This document shows, in pieces, positions 47,759 to 55,047 of a stretch of 64,000 bases of DNA. The first letter of the stretch is position 1. Each line of letters opens with the position of its first letter. The translations under genes and the position numbers were made by a program. The notes beneath the pieces are model-generated. The model did not search any database and had not been told where the DNA came from. It saw only the letters and a program-made list of their open reading frames with translations. This DNA comes from Onishia taeanensis. GTDB taxonomy: Bacteria > Pseudomonadota > Gammaproteobacteria > Pseudomonadales > Halomonadaceae. The stretch spans positions 1 to 64,000 of the forward strand of contig NZ_FNCI01000011.1 of assembly GCF_900100755.1 (NCBI RefSeq). The letters are read 5' to 3'.

Positions 47759-49204
47759 ATGCAAAAGATTGACCAGCAGTTCATCAACAATCACTGGGTG
47801 GCCAGCCAGAGTCAGCGCCGGCTGGCCGTCATGGACCCGTTTCGGGAAACGGTGATCGCCGAAGTCACCGCCGGCGACCCGGCCGATGTCGGGGCCGCCG
47901 TTACCGCGGCCCGTCAGGCGCAGCCCGCCTGGGAAGCCCTTGGCGGCAATGCCCGTGGCGACTATCTGGACGCCTTCGCCGAGGCCCTGAGCGCACGCCG
48001 CGAGACGCTGACCCGGCTCTCGTCCACCAATAACGGCAAGGCGCTGATGGAAGCCGGCATCGACCTGGACGATGCCATCGCCTGCTACCGCTACTATGCC
48101 GGTCAGGCCCGCGCTCTGGAGGCCCGGCAGGGGCGCCTGGTGGAACATGCCATGGACGGCGTCGAAGCCCGCTGCTATGAAGATCCCGCCGGCGTGGTCG
48201 GCCTGATCGCGCCCTGGAATTTCCCGCTGGTGACCAGCGCCTGGAAGCTCGCCCCGGCACTGGCCGCCGGCTGTACCGCAGTCTTCAAATCGTCGGAAGT
48301 CACACCGCTGCCCGAGCTGGCGCTGGCCGATATCGCCCTCGAGATCGGTCTGCCCGCCGGTGTGCTCAACCTGCTCAACGGTGACGGCGACGGCATCGGC
48401 GCGCCCCTGAGCCAGCATCCCGGCATCGACAAACTCTCCTTCACCGGCAGCAATGTGGTCGGCGAGAAGATCATGCAGGCCGCCGCCCGTGGCGTGCGCG
48501 GCGTGTCGCTGGAGCTCGGCGGCAAGTCGCCGATCCTGGTGCTCGACGATGCCGACGTCGAGCAGGCCGCCGATTGGGTGATGGCCGGCATCTTCTTCAA
48601 CAGCGGCCAGATCTGCTCGGCCACCTCGCGCCTGATCGTCCACGAGGCGATCAGCGAGCCGCTGTATGCCGCCCTCGGCGAACGTATCGACGCGCTGACG
48701 CTGGGCGACCCGCTGGATGAGGGCACCGACATGGGCCCGATGACCAGCGAACGCCAGCGCGATGCCGTGCTGTCCTACCTGGCGCAGGCCGAACGCGAAG
48801 GGCTCGAGGCCGTCCGCGACGCCCGCCATCGCACCCTGCCGGATCAGGGCTTCTTCGTCGCCCCGGCGCTGTATCGCGACGTGCCGACCGACAGCCGCCT
48901 GTGGCGCGAGGAAATCTTCGGCCCGGTGCTGTGCGCCAGAAGCGTGGCAAGTGAAAAAGAAGCGATTGCGCTGGCCAACGACTCGGCGTTTGGCCTTGCC
49001 GCCACCGTGATCAGCGGCGACGCCGAGCGCGCCAAGCGCGTCGGCCGCGCCCTCAGGGCGGGCAGTATCTGGTTCAATACCGAGCAGTTGGTGCTGCCCG
49101 AAACGGGCTGGGGCGGCTTCGGCATCAGCGGCATTGGCCGCGAGCTGGGCCCCTGGGGGCTGGCCGGCTATCTCGAGGTCAAGCATATCGTGGGGCCGGC
49201 CTGA
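47759..49204 (+). CDS. Aldehyde dehydrogenase (4-guanidinobutyraldehyde / betaine-aldehyde type)
   Basis: A 481-aa NAD(P)-dependent aldehyde dehydrogenase with the general-base Glu E252 (SLELGGKSP) and the nucleophile C286 (NSGQICSATS). The NPW-type proton relay reads APWNFPL (151-157). By context it oxidises the decarboxylase product 4-guanidinobutyraldehyde to 4-guanidinobutyrate; betaine aldehyde dehydrogenases are close relatives. The ATG at 47759 has GGAG 7 nt upstream. It is the last gene of the operon, closed by a strong terminator. Confidence 0.88.
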   Translation: MQKIDQQFINNHWVASQSQRRLAVMDPFRETVIAEVTAGDPADVGAAVTAARQAQPAWEALGGNARGDYLDAFAEALSARRETLTRLSSTNNGKALMEAGIDLDDAIACYRYYAGQARALEARQGRLVEHAMDGVEARCYEDPAGVVGLIAPWNFPLVTSAWKLAPALAAGCTAVFKSSEVTPLPELALADIALEIGLPAGVLNLLNGDGDGIGAPLSQHPGIDKLSFTGSNVVGEKIMQAAARGVRGVSLELGGKSPILVLDDADVEQAADWVMAGIFFNSGQICSATSRLIVHEAISEPLYAALGERIDALTLGDPLDEGTDMGPMTSERQRDAVLSYLAQAEREGLEAVRDARHRTLPDQGFFVAPALYRDVPTDSRLWREEIFGPVLCARSVASEKEAIALANDSAFGLAATVISGDAERAKRVGRALRAGSIWFNTEQLVLPETGWGGFGISGIGRELGPWGLAGYLEVKHIVGPA

Positions 49205-49250
49205 ACCTCGTCAAGGTCACCCCAACGACGCGCCGTCACCCCTGCGTCCG

Positions 49251-49288
49251 CAAAAAAGAGACCGCCGAGGCGGTCTCTTTTTTCGTTC
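49251..49288. terminator. Strong terminator after the aldehyde dehydrogenase gene
   Basis: The perfect stem AAAAAAGAGACCGCC / GGCGGTCTCTTTTTT ends with a T6 tract; the mirrored A6 makes it work for the convergent gene as well. Confidence 0.93.
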
Positions 49289-49335
49289 GCTTGGTTAGGT
49301 TCGATGCGACGGCCCGTCGTCGAAGGCGCGGGCCA

Positions 49336-49674
49336 TCAGGCGGCGCCTGGCACCGGGGAAAAATGGGTGCGGGCGTGGTGATAGAGGACGCTGGCATAGC
49401 CGTTGCGATGAAGCAGCTTGTGAATCTTGGCCGGGTCTTGATCCTCGAGCGCGCGGCGCAGCTTTTGTTGCTGCTCGGCATCGATCGCTTCGTGCCAGTG
49501 GAAAGGCGCTCCCTTTGCCAGGGCCTGCTCGGCCTGCTGCATGAGGTCGATTTCCACTCGCCCACCCTGCTGATAGAGCAGGTCGAAGCCTTCCTGGCGC
49601 TCAGCGGCGGGGACGTCGCAGGGCTTCTCCATCGCTTCCAGTACATTGACGTAGTAATAGCTAAGCGGCTGCAT
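49336..49674 (-). CDS. Conserved-looking hypothetical protein, 112 aa
   Basis: The ATG at 49674 is preceded by AAGGAG, which supports this start over the longer open frame. The product begins MQPLSYYYVNVLEAMEKP, is charged, and has helical stretches rich in Glu and Gln (about 45-85). No membrane segment or signal is seen. I do not recognise the family. It stands alone, convergent with the aldehyde dehydrogenase operon. Confidence 0.6.
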   Translation of the reverse strand: MQPLSYYYVNVLEAMEKPCDVPAAERQEGFDLLYQQGGRVEIDLMQQAEQALAKGAPFHWHEAIDAEQQQKLRRALEDQDPAKIHKLLHRNGYASVLYHHARTHFSPVPGAA

Positions 49675-49897
49675 CTCGGCTCCTTTCAAGGGAATTGTTG
49701 TCTTGCCAACGTGCGTTCTGCCGGTCTTGCCGACCACCCCGCAACGGGGTACTACAGGTTGAGTGTATCTTACCCATGGCATTCCGACAGCCACCCTCGC
49801 TCTTGTGCTGGAGGGCCCATGACGGCGCCGGCGTTGCCAGCTCAATAAGAACCCTGTAGGGATAAACTTACTGAATTCGCTATTGGCTAGGTGATGC

Positions 49898-50386
49898 ATG
49901 GCGCTACACCCTTTCACGCTCTCGATGAGCAATGCTTCCTCGACAACCAATGCTTCCTCGACCGCCACGGCGTCCTCGGCAGCGACGGCGCCAGGCCGCC
50001 CACCTCAGCCGGCCTGGCTCAGGGAGTGCCTGATCTCACTGGCGATCGCGGTACTGATCGGCGTGCTGGCGGTGGGCGCCGGCGTCATCTGGCAAGCACA
50101 GGGCCTTGGCTGGCTGGCAGCCGGGCCGCTGGTGGTCGCCATTGGCTGGTGTCTGGCCTGGGGGTTCTTGCTGATACGCCATCTCCACCAGTCGCTGATC
50201 GGCGCCCTTGGCTTCTGGCTGGTGCAGGGAACCCTGTGGCACGGCAGCTACCGGGATGGGCCGCTCGGCAAACTCGAGACGCCACTGCTGGTCATCTGGG
50301 CCCTGATGCTTGCCGCTCTGGCCTTGACCCTGCTGGCACTCTGGCTTGCCAAGGCTTACCGAAGCCGCCTCGGTATCGGCCGTTAA
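49898..50386 (+). CDS. Hypothetical membrane protein, 162 aa
   Basis: The N-terminal 35 residues are Ser/Ala/Thr-rich, and then four hydrophobic segments follow (about 43-68, 70-95, 98-120 and 128-152). The C-terminus is basic, which suggests it is cytoplasmic. ATG 49898 has no good ribosome-binding site; ATG 49925 is an alternative. Family not recognised. Confidence 0.5.
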   Translation: MALHPFTLSMSNASSTTNASSTATASSAATAPGRPPQPAWLRECLISLAIAVLIGVLAVGAGVIWQAQGLGWLAAGPLVVAIGWCLAWGFLLIRHLHQSLIGALGFWLVQGTLWHGSYRDGPLGKLETPLLVIWALMLAALALTLLALWLAKAYRSRLGIGR

Positions 50387-50451
50387 AACAGGCTCGCCTT
50401 CCCAAGCGCCTCGCGTGCGGGCCCGCTATTCAAGAAGAGTTCCCGCCCCTC

Positions 50452-50470
50452 ATATGCGCATACTGCATAT
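50452..50470. promoter_or_regulatory. Palindromic sites upstream of the DJ-1/PfpI gene
   Basis: ATATGC-N7-GCATAT (50452-50470) overlaps a perfect 10-bp palindrome TATGCGCATA (50453-50462). It may be an operator. Downstream are a weak GTGACA-N17-TATTAA promoter candidate (50503-50531) and a 5'-UTR hairpin (50534-50550). Confidence 0.35.
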
Positions 50471-50533
50471 CTCGTATCAGTATTCATCAGTTCTCGAATA
50501 CGGTGACAGCCTCTAGAGTGGCTATTATTAATT

Positions 50534-50550
50534 CGCCGCCGCGGGCGGCG
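50534..50550 (+). other. 5'-UTR hairpin before the DJ-1/PfpI gene
   Basis: CGCCGCC-GCG-GGCGGCG forms a 7-bp GC stem about 45 bp before the ATG. It has no T-run. It could affect translation or mRNA stability. Confidence 0.4.
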
Positions 50551-50595
50551 AGGTAACAGTCGTCACCTTTTTCCAAACCATCACCAGGAGCTTTC

Positions 50596-51282
50596 ATGAG
50601 CAAACGCATTCTGATGGTACTGACCTCTCACGACCGTCTTGGCGACACCGGCAAGAAGACCGGTTTCTGGCTCGAAGAGCTGGCAGCCCCCTACTACGCC
50701 TGCCTGGATGCCGGCGCCGAGGTAACTTTGGCCTCCCCCCAGGGCGGTCAGCCACCGCTGGACCCCGCGAGTGACGCCGAAGACAGCCAGACCGATGCCA
50801 CCCGTCGCTTCAAGCAGGACGATGCTGCCAAGGCCGAGCTGGCCAACACCCATCGCCTGTCCGAGATGAAGGCCGACGACTTCGACGCCATCTTCTACCC
50901 GGGCGGTCACGGCCCGCTGTGGGACCTGGTCGACGATGCCGATTCGATCCGCCTGATCGAGACCTTCTGGGCTCAGCAGAAGCCGGTGGCAGCGGTCTGC
51001 CATGCGCCCATCGTGCTGCTCAATGCACGCGATGAGTCAGGCGAGCCGCTGGTCAAGGGCCGCGAGGTCACCGGGTTCACCAACGGCGAGGAAGACGCCG
51101 TGGGCCTGACCGAGATCGTGCCCCAACTGGTCGAGGATGCGCTGATCGGCTGCGGCGGCGTGTACTCCAAGGCCGACGATTTCACGCCCTACACTCGCCA
51201 GGATGGCCGCCTCATCACCGGTCAGAACCCGCCCTCTTCCGAGCCGGTGGCCAAGGTACTGCTCGAGGCGCTCGGCCTCTGA
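50596..51282 (+). CDS. DJ-1/PfpI-family protein (Hsp31/glyoxalase III-like)
   Basis: A 228-aa class I glutamine-amidotransferase-like protein. The nucleophile elbow reads AVCHAP (C135, H136), and the catalytic-Glu region is FWLEE (about 24-28). The layout matches the HchA/YraA-like group, which removes methylglyoxal or acts as a chaperone under stress. CAGGAG lies upstream. It is followed by an aldo/keto reductase gene, so both may handle reactive carbonyls. Confidence 0.82.
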   Translation: MSKRILMVLTSHDRLGDTGKKTGFWLEELAAPYYACLDAGAEVTLASPQGGQPPLDPASDAEDSQTDATRRFKQDDAAKAELANTHRLSEMKADDFDAIFYPGGHGPLWDLVDDADSIRLIETFWAQQKPVAAVCHAPIVLLNARDESGEPLVKGREVTGFTNGEEDAVGLTEIVPQLVEDALIGCGGVYSKADDFTPYTRQDGRLITGQNPPSSEPVAKVLLEALGL

Positions 51283-51411
51283 GGTCGTCATCGACGCCTC
51301 TCATCCCGCCCTTGAATCCGGCGGGATGATCCCAAGGTTTATTAGTCAGCTATCGAGCATGGTGAGAGCGACTCGCCAGGCTCGAATCTTGATCACTGTT
51401 ACGGAGGTTGC

Positions 51412-52224
51412 ATGACTCAGCACAGCGTTATTCCCAATCCCGGGCTCGGCACCTTCCGTCTTAAGGGCGATACCCTCAAGAGCGCCGTCAGCAACGCCCT
51501 GGAGCAGGGCTATCGTCATATCGATACGGCCCAGATGTATGGCAACGAGGCCGAGGTCGGCCAGGCGATCGCCGAGAGTTCGGTGCCGCGTAACGAGATT
51601 TTCCTGACCACCAAGGTCTGGCACGACACCCTCAAGCCCGATGATCTCAAGAAGAGCGTCGACGAGAGCCTGGAAAAGCTCGGTACCGATTACGTCGACT
51701 TGCTGCTGATCCACTGGCCGTCGCCGAACGATGAGGTGCCGATGCGCGATTACCTCACCGCTCTGCGTGAGGTACAGAAGGCTGGTAAGACTCGTCATAT
51801 CGGCGTATCCAACTTCACCATGGCGCAAATCGACCAGGCCGTGGATATCCTCGGCGAAGGCGTACTGCTGACCAACCAGATCGAGGTCCATCCCTTCCTG
51901 CAGAACCGCGCACTGGTGGAGCACTGCAAGCGCCACGACATCGCGGTCACAGCCTTCATGCCGCTGGCCGTGGGCAAGGTGATGGAAGACGACACCCTCA
52001 AGCGCATCGCCGCCAACCACGATGCCACCCCGGCACAGGTCACCCTGGCCTGGCTTCAGGCGCTGGATATCGTGACTTTCCCGTCGTCCACCAAGGCCGA
52101 TCACCTCAAGAGCAACATCGAGGCGCTGAAGATTACCCTTAGCGACGACGAGCTTGAAGAAATCGCCACGCTCGACCGGGGCGAGCGCATCGCCAACCCC
52201 GACTTCGCCCCCGACTGGGACTGA
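51412..52224 (+). CDS. dkgB: Aldo/keto reductase, 2,5-diketo-D-gluconate reductase B-like
   Basis: A 270-aa NADPH-dependent reductase that closely follows E. coli DkgB (GLGTFRLK, LIHWPSPNDEV). Catalytic tetrad: the Asp and Tyr in DTAQMYGN, Lys in TTKVWH and His in LIHWPSP. DkgB reduces 2,5-diketogluconate and methylglyoxal. GGAGG is 4 nt before the ATG, and the gene ends at a strong terminator. Confidence 0.9.
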   Translation: MTQHSVIPNPGLGTFRLKGDTLKSAVSNALEQGYRHIDTAQMYGNEAEVGQAIAESSVPRNEIFLTTKVWHDTLKPDDLKKSVDESLEKLGTDYVDLLLIHWPSPNDEVPMRDYLTALREVQKAGKTRHIGVSNFTMAQIDQAVDILGEGVLLTNQIEVHPFLQNRALVEHCKRHDIAVTAFMPLAVGKVMEDDTLKRIAANHDATPAQVTLAWLQALDIVTFPSSTKADHLKSNIEALKITLSDDELEEIATLDRGERIANPDFAPDWD

Positions 52225-52293
52225 TCGCGAAGCACGGTAGCCGCATCGTTCGTATCTGATCTAGCGACGAGATACGAGCGTATAAGGCGATAT

Positions 52294-52333
52294 AAAAAGG
52301 GGCGGCGGCCATCAGCCACCGCCCCTTTTTTGC
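52294..52333 (+). terminator. Terminator of dkgB
   Basis: The stem AAAAGGGGCGG / CCGCCCCTTTT with an inner GGC/GCC pair is followed by a T6 run. Confidence 0.92.
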
Positions 52334-52448
52334 ATCTGCCCTTCGGCTCGATAGACCCAGCCACTCACACACATAGCGACAATTCAGCGGCACTGCACCT
52401 CGCCGTGGGCAACACTCACGGCATAGACACGGCAATCAGGTGGCCACG

Positions 52449-52862
52449 ATGCAGCGCCTTTCTCTGGACAAGGCAACCCTCAGGGTTCGTGATCTCGATG
52501 CGCTGACCCAGGTCTTCGGCGAGCTGCTGCCGCTGTTGATCGCTACCCCCACCGGGGCGGTTTTCGAGCTGGGCAGCGATGCCCGAGGGCATACCCAGGT
52601 ACTGATGCTGGTGAAGAGCGAAACGCCCTCACTGCCACGCCGCATGACCCTCGAAATCCCCGACGCCGACTTTCCCGCGCTATGTGAGCGCATGACCGCC
52701 CGCGGCGCCCGCCTCTATCAGAGCCAGGGCAGCAGTTCCCCCGGCTGCGCCTGGCGGGTGCTGAGCTGCCCTCTGCCCGAGGGGCATCATCTGCAGGTGG
52801 TCACCATCGACCCTAGGCGCTGTGCGCCGGTCAACATCCGGCCCGCCGCCACGGGCGCCTGA
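52449..52862 (+). CDS. Hypothetical protein, possible VOC/glyoxalase-like fold
   Basis: A 137-aa product from ATG 52449 (a GTG three codons upstream is possible). It begins MQRLSLDKATLRVRDLDALTQVF, resembling a first VOC beta-alpha unit, and later has LPEGHHLQVV, but the full set of metal ligands cannot be assigned. No membrane segment. Function unknown. Confidence 0.5.
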   Translation: MQRLSLDKATLRVRDLDALTQVFGELLPLLIATPTGAVFELGSDARGHTQVLMLVKSETPSLPRRMTLEIPDADFPALCERMTARGARLYQSQGSSSPGCAWRVLSCPLPEGHHLQVVTIDPRRCAPVNIRPAATGA

Positions 52863-52881
52863 GCGCCCGGTGAGCGCGCCC

Positions 52882-53097
52882 TCAGCCGCGATCTGACTGC
52901 TTGCGCTGGCGATTTCGCCGGTAGGTTCGCGCCACCGCCAGCACCAGTGCTGCGGCGATCATCAGCCCGAGCGTCAGCCCCTGCCAGGGCCGAGCGGCGT
53001 CGCCCATCACGGTTTCAAGCGTAATGACGGCGATCAGGCCAACGGCCTGACTGGCAATTGCCAGCGCGCGCAGGATGTCGAAGGCAGGCTTGGCCAT
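52882..53097 (-). CDS. Small two-helix membrane protein, 71 aa
   Basis: Two hydrophobic segments (about 8-30 and 39-56) are followed by a basic tail, RTYRRNRQRKQS. GGGAG precedes the ATG at a good distance, which supports it as a real gene. Function unknown. Confidence 0.55.
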   Translation of the reverse strand: MAKPAFDILRALAIASQAVGLIAVITLETVMGDAARPWQGLTLGLMIAAALVLAVARTYRRNRQRKQSDRG

Positions 53098-53151
53098 GAG
53101 AGCTCCCGGTGTGAATCATCTGAGTGTGGATCGTTTGAGCAGGCGAGGGGG

Positions 53152-53191
53152 TGTGGATAAAAAATCTCGGATAAAACAGTCTCGGATAAAA
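53152..53191. repeat. DnaA box and 12-bp direct repeats
   Basis: TCTCGGATAAAA occurs at 53165-53176 and 53180-53191 (period 15). Immediately left, a perfect DnaA box (TTATCCACA, minus strand, 53160-53152) carries a related GGATAAAA core. The stretch is in the spacer before the small membrane protein gene. Confidence 0.5.
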
Positions 53192-53258
53192 AAAGTGTCA
53201 GACTGAGACGCCACCCTCGCCAAGCCTCATGATACCCAATGCAAAGGGGCCGGGTCGT

Positions 53259-53819
53259 CTAGAGCCCCGGCTTCAGCACCAGCCTGCCGGGCTCGATATC
53301 CAGGGTCACGGCTCGCGAAGCCAGGCGCTCCTTCCACCCCCAGCCCATGGCGTCCGGGTCCAGGCGATACACCGGCACGCTCTCCAGGGTCTGGGCGACC
53401 AGGCGCACCACCATGTCGGTGACCGGCGCGATATCCACCGGCAGCCAGGGCGCATCGATGCGGCTGTCGAGCAGCGTCAGGCGACGCAGATAGATCGCCC
53501 TCTCGTCGTTATCGTAATAAGGCATGCCCTCGAGGCTCAGCGACACATCGGCGGGCAAGTTGGACGCGAAGGCGTTGACGGCGACACGACCGGCCACCGC
53601 GATACGCACCACGTCGCGACCGTCCGGGCCAACGGCGAGATCGGTGGACTCGAGGCGCAGCGACAGCGGTGAGCCGGCCTTGAGCTGGGTCCGGTCGAAA
53701 TCTTTCACGGCCGCCGTCAGTTCCTGCTGCAGCGCCTCCTCGCTGACCGAATAGGACAGCGAGGAGCAGCCGCTCAGGCCAAGCAGGCAAATCAAGATCA
53801 GGGGAACGAGATGGCGCAT
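53259..53819 (-). CDS. yceB: DUF1439 lipoprotein (YceB-like)
   Basis: A 186-aa precursor with the lipobox LGLSGC (Cys18), followed by a DUF1439 domain as in E. coli YceB, which has the same length. The periplasmic-facing function is unknown; the fold resembles lipid-binding tubular proteins. It is convergent with nothing and divergent from the TlpA-like gene. Confidence 0.83.
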   Translation of the reverse strand: MRHLVPLILICLLGLSGCSSLSYSVSEEALQQELTAAVKDFDRTQLKAGSPLSLRLESTDLAVGPDGRDVVRIAVAGRVAVNAFASNLPADVSLSLEGMPYYDNDERAIYLRRLTLLDSRIDAPWLPVDIAPVTDMVVRLVAQTLESVPVYRLDPDAMGWGWKERLASRAVTLDIEPGRLVLKPGL

Positions 53820-54062
53820 GGGACAGACTCCGGCAGAGGGATGCGGCCATCCTGTCCCATTCTTGCCCTGTCGCCAAGCGCCAGCGCGCCTTTGCGCTAT
53901 AGGCCGCTCTCTTTATGGACGGCATTAGTGACAGGCATTCGTGACAGCCATCGGGCGAGGCAGTAGGCTAAGCGCGACTCTTTGCCACGCGGCGCCGGCG
54001 TGCCTGCCGCTCGCTCGTCCTTTTTCGCCGCTGATATTCGCTACTTATCGGAGCCCGACGAC

Positions 54063-54860
54063 ATGGATGCCCTGGCCATCGGTCCGCTGCTGATCTCGCT
54101 ACCGCGCCTCTATGCCCTGGCGGCAGCGCTCGTCCTGCTGGTCCTCAGCCTGGTGCTGCTTGGCCTGCCAAGGCGCGCCCATGCCCGTTGGTTCAATGGC
54201 CTGCTGCTGAGTTGGCTGGTGGCGGCGCGCCTGGGGTATGTGCTCACCCACCTCGACAGCTTCGCCGCCGCGCCGCTGGATGCCCTCAAGTTCTGGCAGC
54301 CCGGCTATATGGGCCTGGCGGGGCTCGCCGCCGCCAGCGCCTGGACGGGCTGGACGCTGCGGGCCCATATGGGGCGCATGCTGGGCGGCCTGGCGCTGCT
54401 GCTGGGCTGCTCGGTGCTGTGGCTGGCGCTGGTCGGCTGGAACCCACTGGGATCGAGCGCCAGCCTGCAAACCCTGCCCGAGCTGACGCTCGAGAACCTC
54501 GACGGCGAGCCCATCGAGCTTGCATCGCTCGAGGGCCAGCCGGTGTTGATCAACCTCTGGGCCACCTGGTGCCCGCCCTGCCTGCGCGAAATGCCGCTGC
54601 TCGCCGACGTCGCCCGTCGCGATGACATCACCGTGGTCGCCGCCAACCAGGGGGAAGAGCTGCTGCAGGTGGTGCGCTACCTGGACGATAACGACTTAGG
54701 CTTCGACCAGACACTGCTCGACCCGCAGCAGCGCCTGGGCGTGATCGTCGAGTCACCGGGGCTGCCCACCAGCCTCTACTTCGATGCCGACGGCCGGCTG
54801 GTCGAGCGCCATGTCGGCGAGCTCAGCCGGGCCCAGCTCGAGGCCTGGACGACGCGCTGA
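54063..54860 (+). CDS. LGT-like membrane domain fused to a TlpA-type thioredoxin
   Basis: A 265-aa protein. Residues 1-125 form four membrane helices that resemble the N-terminal part of prolipoprotein diacylglyceryl transferase (SLPRLYALAAALV). Residues 135-265 are a periplasmic TlpA/ResA-like thioredoxin with the active site WATWC170-P-P-C173 and the cis-Pro stretch SPGLPTSLYF. The likely role is reduction of periplasmic disulfides. The LGT catalytic His/Arg/Tyr set is not seen, so the membrane part may be an anchor or electron conduit. Confidence 0.8.
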   Translation: MDALAIGPLLISLPRLYALAAALVLLVLSLVLLGLPRRAHARWFNGLLLSWLVAARLGYVLTHLDSFAAAPLDALKFWQPGYMGLAGLAAASAWTGWTLRAHMGRMLGGLALLLGCSVLWLALVGWNPLGSSASLQTLPELTLENLDGEPIELASLEGQPVLINLWATWCPPCLREMPLLADVARRDDITVVAANQGEELLQVVRYLDDNDLGFDQTLLDPQQRLGVIVESPGLPTSLYFDADGRLVERHVGELSRAQLEAWTTR

Positions 54861-55047
54861 ACGGGATTCTGCCCACTCGTTCTGCCTAAGGCCGCATGAC
54901 CTCATCGGCATGCGGCCCTCGCTTTTCCGGCAGGCGCCTTGCCCACTTAAGCCGCGCCCCGCTTTGCTGTAAGATACCGCGCCCTGTCGTCGTCGGCCGC
55001 TTTGTGCCGGCTACGTGCGCATCGACCCTTTCAGTATCCGAGGCAGC

